This document shows, one piece after another, positions 56,301 through 64,000 of a stretch of 64,000 nt of DNA. Position 1 is the stretch's first letter. Each line of letters opens with the position of its first letter. The DNA lies in NCBI GenBank assembly GCA_033807775.1, contig CM066327.1, positions 75,336,795 to 75,400,794 of the forward strand, read 5' to 3'. A model generated the notes under the pieces. That model had not been told where the DNA came from. It searched no databases and saw only the letters and a list, made by a program, of their open reading frames with translations. The stretch is from Saussurea involucrata. Lineage: Eukaryota > Streptophyta > Magnoliopsida > Asterales > Asteraceae. The position numbers and the translations under genes are program-made.

Positions 56301-57437
56301 CTCAGAGCTCTCACTCTCTTCATCCTCACTCTCTTCAAAGCTGACCGAAGTCTATGGTCCAACCTCTGAAGAGCTCACCTCTACTCCCTCTGATGTGGCC
56401 CCCACTGTGGGTGCACCATCCTATGGTTCATATCCATCTACACTACTTTTAGAGATCTCATAATCAACAGGTTCAGGTACTATATGTGTTGGGGATCCCA
56501 CCTCAGGCTCTTGAGATTGGGCAACACTTCTATAGAGGGATAGAGAAGGAGTGTTTTTAGGGATAATTGCAGTCATGGTTCTGGGAACCCTTCTGCAATT
56601 GGGATACGTACCAGAGATAGTTGGCTTGAAGGAGTTCATATTCCATATTGGCATTTTAGGACCATTCTCTGATAGCTGTAGTTTGTTGAACGCATCTCTG
56701 ATGATAAGAGAAATTATGCGTGGAAGCATAATTGACTTCAGAGCTTTATCCTGGCCAACTTCCTTCCCATTTGCGAGGGACTTATTTTTCTTCTCGACTA
56801 CATAGAATATCTCTTCAAAGATTATTCGTGCGTAGTCGAAGTTCCTTCTGAAGAACAATTCGTACATGATTATGACAATGGAGGGGCTGGATTGATCTAA
56901 GCTACCAGTTTTGCAGGTGAGGGTTCTATTTAGCACACTGAACATGAAATTCCATATTGGGGGTAGGCACTTTCTCCTAAACTCACTCACTCTGGTTAGG
57001 TTTTCGTTGTATCCTAAATGTTTCACGAACTCAATGAGGATTTCATTTTCTGGAGGTTGTTCATAGGCTTGGATTCCTAGATTCTCAGTGGTTGATAGGC
57101 TAAAAATGCGACGAAGGGTTTGGGGTCTAATTCTTACTGAGCCACCACCTTGGGCACATTCGACGTGTCTTATGATTCCACCTTTCTCTTCGATAAATTC
57201 TGAGGTAGACCACCATTGTTGCACGTAGAGTAGAGGAATATTAATATCCACCATGGTCATGATTTGTGCGAGTTCAGAACGTGTGAAGAACTCTAGGATG
57301 ATATGGTAGAGTTTCTCGTATCTAGTAGGTGAAAGGTCAACATGGAAGTTGTTGCTATTAATCTGGAATGGAAGAATACGAATGTTGTTGTTTGGAACGA
57401 TGCGGCTGGATTCTCCTGAATTGTTTTGGGCTGTCAT
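53328..57437 (-). pseudogene. Element D env-like gene, broken
   Basis: It starts at the ATG at 57437 (MTAQNNSGES). The N-terminal domain runs open to 56421 and shares with C the patterns QQWWSTSEF, CKTGSLDQSS and NFDYARIIFEE. After stops at about 56421 and 56354 and a frame change near 56240 come acidic Ser/Pro-rich text, a coiled coil (55520-55350), a KKRKRKEKKEKRKEK stretch (near 54300) and a C-terminal segment (53873-53328). A 24-bp repeat (53806-53829, 53848-53871; unit 42 bp) adds 14 codons near the start of that segment. The C-terminus has no KVPDWMIP and differs from C and X. No signal peptide or membrane helix is seen. Confidence 0.75.
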
Positions 57438-58512
57438 TGTTGTAGATTTTCGAAGAACTCGAAGAACTTGAAGAACTTGAAGAACAAGAAGAGTTTAGAG
57501 AGGGAAATAATTGCTCAGGGAATTTTTGAAAGCGTAAAAGATGAAATGAGGGTTTTTAGTGGGTTTTATATTTGAAAACTGAGGGTATGTCAGGAGTATG
57601 GAACGACATCTTGAGTAGACGTGGTTTTGTCTCAATGTTAGTTGGCCAATCGGGAATCGCCATGTGGCCTTGGAACTGACAACTTTTCTTAAATGGAACC
57701 GTCACGGACATTTTTCTGTGGGTGACAGCTTGGTCATTCTCAGAAATAACCCGCACTCAGAGTTGGCGTTATTTCAGAAAAAACGTACAAGGGTTTTCTG
57801 AAGTACAGAGGCTCTGATGAATGATTGCCTCTGAAATGATTTTAAGTAGCCCTTCCTCAAGATGTTTCACCTTTTATACCCAAAAATCATTTAAAAATCC
57901 TAGTTCTGATTTAGAAGTAACCTAAGAACTCTTTACACAAGAATCAGATCCTAGAGAACATTGACAAAGGCTTTGATGAAAGGTCAGAGGCTCTGATGAA
58001 TGGTCAGAGGCTCTGATAAAGTTTTTGAGACCTGATCTTGAAATAAGAAGTTCATAGATATGTTCAAAATGTTTGAATCAGAATAGGGTTTCCCTTTTCA
58101 AAGATGTTCTCCTCAAGCATATTTTCTGGCAAGTCAAAGAAATTGATTATTACAATTCAAAGAACTCTGAAGTTATTTCAAAGTCACTGGATTATAATAT
58201 TCTGAGATTTTTAAGCATTTGACTTGCTCCCCTTCAACGATGATCTGTTCTTCTTAATATATTTCTTTTGGCTCCCCCTTGAAGTGTTCTTGGATCAAAG
58301 AAATGGTAAGATATGCATGGGACAGTTTAAACAAACAAAGATAAAGAGGCTCTGATAGACAGATCAGAGGCTCTGAGAAACAAGAAATGTTGAAAAATAT
58401 GCTAAAGAAACTCTAAGATAAGTATCAGAGGTTCTGACAAAGCTATGTAACATAATTATTTTATCAGAGGCCCTGAGATAGACTTTAGAGGCTTTGATCT
58501 CTTGTCCAGATA
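57438..58512 (-). other. Element D spacer between pol and env-like gene
   Basis: Non-coding, with dense CAGAGGCTCTGATGA-type words between 57790 and 58480. A GAAGAACT(T/C) minisatellite lies just before the ATG (about 57445-57490). Confidence 0.8.
57564..57573 (-). promoter_or_regulatory. TATA-like box before the D env-like gene
   Basis: AAATATAAAA on the minus strand lies about 130 bp before the ATG at 57437. A CCAAT box reads on the plus strand near 57646. No TGACGTCA was found, so support is weaker than in B and C. Confidence 0.45.
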
Positions 58513-61500
58513 TTAGGAAGACATATTAACCATACCCAACTTGTTGATCAAGAAGTTAAATCGCCTCTCATCAAGGGGCTTTGTGAATAAGTCATAAGTT
58601 GAAAGTCTATTGAGACAAAATACATCTCAATTGTGCCTTTTTCAACATGGTATTTAATAAAGTGGTACCTTATGTCAATATGCTTTGTCTTTGAGTGCTG
58701 AACAGGATTTGCAGTTATTGCAATGGCACTTTTGGAGTCACAGAGAATTGGAACTTTGTCAAACTCAAGACCATAGTCTCTGAGTTGGGTTTTCATCCAG
58801 ATAACTTGTGAACAACAACTAGCAGCAGCTACATATTTTGCTTCTATTGTAGAAGTTGATACGCATTTTTGCTTTTTGGATGTCCAACTCACTAGCTTTT
58901 CTCCAAGTAGTTGACAACTTCCAGAAGTGCTCTTTCTGTAATTCCTGCATCCATCATAATCTGAACCTGTGTATGCTACAAGCTCAAAGCCAGAGTTAAG
59001 TGGATAACAGAGGCCCAAGATTTGAGTCTCTTTAAGATATATGAAAATCCTTTCTACAACAGACAAATGAGATTCCTTAGGATTAAATTGGAATCTAGCA
59101 CAGAGACACGTTGCAAAAAATATATCAGGTCTACTTACTGTTAAATATAGAAGTGACCCTATCATGCCTCTGTAGTTCTTGACATCAACAGATTGACCAT
59201 CCGGATCATGATCAAGTTTTACTGTAGTGGCAATAGGTGTTTTCATGGGAGTTGAAGTGTTCAGTTTGTATTTCTTTAAAATATCAGAGATATATTTTGA
59301 TTAGCTTATAAAAGTTCCGCTGATAGTTTGTTTGACTTGCAATCCTAGGAAGAATAAAAGTTCTCCCATCATGCTCATCTGAATTCACATTTCATCAACT
59401 CTGAAAACTTTTCACAGTATTTTTGATTAGTAGACCTAAAAATAATGTCATCAACATATATATGTAGTAAGAGAAGCTCATGTTAGTACCTCTTAATGAA
59501 TAAGGTAGTATCCACAGTACCTTTTTCAAAGTCATTGTTTGTCAGAAAGGTTGAGAGAGTTTCATACCATGCTCTAGGGGCTTGTTTAAGGCCATACAGA
59601 GCTTTGTCTAAAAGGTATACATGGTCTGGAAACTCTGAGATTTCAAATCCAAGTGGTTGTTAACATAGACTTCTTCATGCAATTTGCCATTCAGAAAGAC
59701 ATATTTGACATCCATTTGATATACTTTGAACCCTTTGTGAGTTGGATAGGCTAGAAATATTCTGATTGCTTCTAGCCTAGCAACTGGAGCAAAGGTTTCA
59801 TCATAATCAATGCCTTCTTCTTCACAATAACCTTTGGCAACCATCCTAGCTTTGTTTATGATGATGATTCCATCTTTATCCATCTTATTCCAGAACACCC
59901 ACTTGGTTCCAATGGCAGATTTATCTTTGGGTAAAGGAACCAAGGACCAAACTTTGTTTCTTTCAAATTCCAGAAGCTCTTCTTGCATTGTTTCTATCCA
60001 ATTTGGATCATCAAGGGCTTCTGAGACTTTCATTGGTTCAATGACACTTAGAAAGTTTACAAATAATGCCTCATTTATTGTAGCAGATCTTGTCTTTACA
60101 CCATCTTCAGGAGCACCTATTATTTGGTGATGAGGGTGTTCCTTTGTCCATGTTGTCATTGGAGCATGAACATGAGGAGGGATTTGTTCTTCTAAAAGAT
60201 TTTGGGGTAGGACTGCTTCATTGCTCTAAGTTATGGTTTCATTGCTCTGAAGTACGCTGCTCTGGAGTGTAGCTTCATTGCTTTGAAGTGTACCATCAGG
60301 GCTCTGTGAGGGTGTTCTATTCTCTATGGAGTTTCTTCTGTTGTTTGTCATCATTGGTGATGATGGTTCAGGTTGCTCTTCCTCTGATTGTTGTCTTGAT
60401 TTGTTATCTTGAGTAGGTTTTGTGGACAAAGAGGTAGAGGGTGAAGTATTTGAAGGACCAGACAGAGTTGTATCTGTTTGTTGGGATCCTTCTGAACCTT
60501 GAACTTGATTGCCTCTGATAGGGAGTTCAGAGGTATCTTCATGATCAAAGAAGTCATCAAAAATCAGTTTGAGTTCTGATTCTCTTGATTTAGAGAGGTC
60601 AGAATCCTTTCTGATGAGTATGTGTTCTGATTTTGAAAGATCAGAGATCTTTGATGCTATGTCATTTAAAGACACATTGATGCTCTCCAGATGGACCTTT
60701 GTTCTGAGAATGTAAACTTTGTAGGCTTTGAAAGTTATGAACTTTCCTTCATCAACCTTTTTATCAAACTTTCCAAGTTGATCTTTGTCATTCAGAATGA
60801 AGCATCTACAGCCAAAAACATGAAAATACTTCACATTTGGCTTTCTGTTGTTGATGAGTTCATAAGCAGTCTTTTTGAATCTCTTCACAATAATGGCTCG
60901 ATATTGGGTAAAATAGGCTGTTGAGACTGCTTCTTGTTGGTCCCGAAGGGTTATACAAGTTTGTAGAAGGGGGAGGTTGAATACAAACACACAATTTTTA
61001 TCTTTCTAAATTGTTTATTGATATTATCAAACAATTTACAGTTTGTTGCAGAATAAGACTAAGTATAAAACCTAATCTAAACAAACAATGAGAATTACAC
61101 AGATTTCTTGCACTAAGAAAAGAATGAAAGGAGTTAAGAAAACTAAGGATAATTTTCTTAAGGCACTAAGAAGTTCAGGGAGGACGAGCACTTCAAAAAT
61201 GAAGTTGAACTTCCTATTTATACTGCATGCATTAAATGCATGTCAGAATAACATTACATGTGGCAGCACTTGGTTGGTTGTATGATTCTGACTTTTGCAA
61301 ACATGCTTTTGGCCGCATGGTGAATAGTGTAGTGGCAAAGTGGTTTATACGATTCTGGACAAGGGTATGTCCTTCTGACAAATCGTACAAAAGTGTGCAA
61401 GGAGATAAGACCAACATTTCTTGTAGAGCAGGCTTCATGATCAACGATCGCTGAGTTGATCTTCTTCATGGAGACCTGAAAGAAGGTCAGCTCTTGCTGA

Positions 61501-62889
61501 AGTCTTCTACTTGAAACATCGCGTGATTTGGACAAGTCTTGGCTTCGCTGATATCCGCATCAGGTCATGAGTAGACTTAGTCACTTGTTCGTCAGGTTGG
61601 TCTTCGATTTTAGCATTGAACTCTTTATCGCGAATCTTGTCTTCAGGGATCATAAGTAAACATTTACAAAATGAACATTCAGCGATCATCAGCGAGACTG
61701 AACAGGCTCAGGTCTCACTGATGTACATTTATCACTGAAGTATAATTAAAGAATAGTTTTCCCATCAGCGATCTGAACAGACCTAGAATCTTTACGTTGA
61801 TGGCAAAACATTAATACATGATGTTTACTTATAATTTTCACTAAGTGATTCTAAGAGTCATCATCAAATCACTGTTGGATCAACACTTCTGCCCATAAAT
61901 TTATGGCAGATCAGAGCCTGCTAACATTGTTTTGGCAGCTTCAACCGGAGTTCTGTTTCTTCTCTCAACAACTACATTTTGTTGAGGGGTTCTTGCTGTA
62001 GAGAAGTTCTGAGAAATGCCTTCTTTTGTAAGGTATGATTCAAGTTTGATATTCTTGAATATGTTTCATTGTCACTTCTCAGCTTCTGAACTTTTAAAGT
62101 TAGCAGTACCTGAATTCTTATCAAAAATTTGATTAGCACCTCTAGGACATCAGGCATAGCTCTGACGAACTCAACCCAGGTATATCTTAAAAATTCATCA
62201 ATTAAAACAAGAATATACTTCTTGCCAGATAGACTTTGCACAGAGATGGGACCACAGAGATCCACATGTAACATGTGTAAGGGTCTAGGGCAATTGTGAT
62301 CACTCTTAGTTCTTTGTGAAGCTCTTTTGAGCTTACCGATTTCACAAGCAGAACAGGGATGATCTCTGTCAAACTTCAGAGGTAGTAAAAGTTTTACTAA
62401 GTTGAGTTTCACAAGCTTGTCGAGAGTTGAAAGTTTTAGATGTGAAAATATTTTATGTTAGAGCCAATCATCTTCTTTGTTAGAAGAGACTAAACAGAGT
62501 TTCTATGTATTATAATTTCTGTTTGGAGTGAAATTCATGCGATAGAGGTTTCCCTTTCAATCTACTCTGAGCAATTCTTGACCAAAATTTGAAACTAATA
62601 AGGAACAGTGATCCTTCTGAAATTTGACATCAAAACCATGATCACAAAGTTGACTTATGATGAGCAGGTTATGCTTTAGCCCATCTAAATAAGCAACTTT
62701 TGGAACAAAGATATCTCCCTTTGATAGTACTCTATAGCCTCTGATCTGTCCTTGCCTATCATCTCTAAAAGTTACTGCACCTCTCATTTTGTCTTTGAAA
62801 GAGGTTATTAACTCTGTATTTCCAGTCATGTGCCTTGAACATCCAGAGTCCAAATACCAAATTTGCACACGTTGTTTCTACAAGGCAGA
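58513..62889 (-). pseudogene. pol: Element D pol, broken and split by a solo LTR
   Basis: The protease has WYLDSGCSRHM (near 62840). The integrase is at 62412-61972 (CSACEIGK, HVDLCGPI, RSDNE) and continues after solo LTR J at 60930 (VSTAYFTQYRAIIVKRF, FHVFGCRCFIL). RT is at 60159-59608 (ARMVAKGYCEEEGIDY) with IYVDD near 59460 in another frame, and RNase H at 59246-58513 (RPDIFFATCLCARF, CDSKSAIAI). There is a frame change in the C-terminal LFTKPLDERRF near 58590, and the end is VNMSS-TAA at 58513. A stop sits just after the gag stop where others have CAG. Confidence 0.88.
60935..61884 (-). repeat. Solo LTR J (950 bp) in the integrase of D
   Basis: TGTTGGTCCCG...TTGGATCAACA, with the target duplication CTTCT at 60930-60934 and 61885-61889. 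It has the same family ends as B, C and X. Minus-strand promoter sites are GCATTAAATGCATGC-type (61225-61242) and TATAAATA (61215-61222); the G-box has decayed to ACATGTGG. No internal sequence is left. Confidence 0.93.
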
Positions 62890-64000
62890 TTAGTGTTTCT
62901 TAGGTACCCATTTCATAATGGGTCTATTTCTGTTAGGCATGGAAGTATTCAATTGACCATCTGGTTTGCCATTTTGTGGGGTTTGCCAGCGGCTTTTCCT
63001 TACTTCTTCTAAGATTTGGTCTTAGAATATTTCTTCTCTGCTGACCAATTCAGAATGCAATGAGGACCAATGAAACGACTCTTGAGTTTTAATAGAGATT
63101 TAATACAATTGCAATTAACAAAACAAAGAGATGGTTGTAATAAACTTTTGTTTTCATTCATCAACTTTGGCTTACATGCCTTTTGGAACTTAATAGTTCT
63201 AGCATTAGAGAATTTACTAAATTTCCTATCTAGAACATATTTCTTGGATTTAAAATTGGCATTCCTTTGACGATGTTGGTTTTTCTGGCCCAAAAAGTAT
63301 GCTTTCCTCTGTGAGTCACTGCATTTTGAAAAACAGGATTGTCATTCACTTTCCATTTTCCTTTCTGTTCTGGAGTGAACTTGATTGGTTTGAGAACATG
63401 AGGTTTTAAAGGCAAAACAATTGGCTTACTTTTGGCTTTCTCTTGCATTTTCTTTTCTAGTTCCAGAGAAGTCGAGGCCTTAGCACACATATCCTCAAAA
63501 CCAGGACAAATTGGAATTCTGGGGTTGTTCTTTGAAACACGAATAGTATTGTTTAAAATTCCAGATCCAACTGTTGTTGGTTGTTTCACTTTGTGCACAA
63601 TTACTCTGGTGCATAGAAAAATTGCTCATCAGTCTCAGAATCAGAGTCCAAAAAGTCCCTTTTGACTCTGTCAGAGATAACAGCCTCTGAGGAATTGTGA
63701 CTAGAGCCAGTGCTCTTGGAATTAGAGAAGTTCAAATCTTTGATGGTGCAAGGTTTGAATCTCTTGATTTTTGTCTTCAAAGCATCAGAAGCAAAGTTTT
63801 GTTCAATTACCGTTCTTAAATCTTCTTCAAAAGTTGATCTAATTTTATCTTCAAATGTAGGGGAGAAGTCTGGTGCCTGAGGATTGAGCTCACTTAGAAC
63901 TTTAAGTTCAGAGAGTCCATTCACGGAGGTATCAACCTTCTGAACCTTGAAGGAGTCAAACTTGAAAATCTCTTTTGGATCAAGACTTTTAACACTCTTT
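62890..64000 (-). pseudogene. gag: Element D gag, C-terminal half, broken
   Basis: The right part (63924-63601) is acidic and Ser-rich, ending FLDSDSETDEQFFYAPE. After a frame change come IPICPGFEDMCAKASTSLELE (A has IPICPDFLDMCIQAKTSLELE) and a basic region with CNCIKSLLKLK. It ends WVPKKH-TAA at 62890-62892. The N-terminal part and zinc knuckles lie outside the window. Similarity to A is clear in the conserved CPxFxDMC segment. Confidence 0.8.

Larger units (their letters stand above)
53290..64000 (-). mobile_element. Element D: Sirevirus-like copia element, old, truncated at both sides of the window
   Basis: Order right to left: gag (running off the window), pol, spacer, env-like gene. 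No LTR of its own is visible. The right one lies outside and the left one is lost at the join near 53290. It is filled with CAGAGG/CCTCTG words, as in A, and its proteins are closer to A than to C. It carries solo LTR J in its integrase. All three genes have several stops and frame changes. Confidence 0.85.

Overview
The window is plant nuclear DNA made almost entirely of nested LTR retrotransposons. No ordinary host gene, rRNA, tRNA gene, prokaryotic operon or CRISPR array was found. Evidence for a plant: Ty1/copia pol proteins with YVDD reverse transcriptase, initiator-Met tRNA primer sites (TGGTATCAGAGC), Tekay-like and Tat-like Ty3/gypsy remains, and TG...CA LTRs with 5-bp target duplications. 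The many large copia elements with long gag and an extra gene after pol point to the Sirevirus lineage of a dicot. Asteraceae is a guess.

Left block (1-24534). Element A (Sirevirus-like, minus, 3' end off-window) lies at 1-7952 and has broken gag and pol. It sits in the env-like gene of Sirevirus X (plus), whose 3' LTR is 16961-17936. X is also split by gypsy element H (8428-15968, two 921-bp LTRs, target duplication GATAC). H carries gag-protease on its own (minus) strand, has no pol, and has an intron-containing gene on the opposite strand. X abuts a diverged H-like LTR (17937-18604), then a deleted Tekay-like element I (18605-24534).

Middle block (24535-53242). A Tekay-type LTR abuts the gag of copia element G. 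G's gag is split by element E (LTRs 28066-28356 and 51611-51903, target duplication ATAAG). Inside E lie, in order, a minus-strand LTR and 3' end (F), Sirevirus B (29800 onward) and, within B, the youngest element C (37217-50249, target duplication TTGTT, LTRs identical by eye except for a G-run length). This gives a five-level nest G<E<F<B<C. One deletion removed the 3' part of B, most of F and most of E. A hAT-like fragment and a solo LTR (52637-53242, target duplication ATAGC) follow.

Right block (53290-64000). Element D (Sirevirus-like, minus) has a broken env-like gene, pol and gag. Its integrase is split by a solo LTR (60935-61884, target duplication CTTCT) of the B/C/X family.

How the genes work together: gag forms the particle. 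Pol (protease, integrase, reverse transcriptase, RNase H) follows a gag stop codon. The gene after pol has no visible signal peptide or membrane segment. In B, C and D it is preceded by a promoter-like region of its own, and in C its two coding parts join in frame across a candidate 153-bp intron. The opposite-strand gene in H has the same overall plan: a globular N-terminus, a charged linker and a coiled coil. Each family is also saturated with its own short word: TCAGCGA/TCGCTGA in B, C and X, CAGAG/CTCTG in A and D, GTCG/CGAC in H, TTCGCA/TGCGAA in the E leader.
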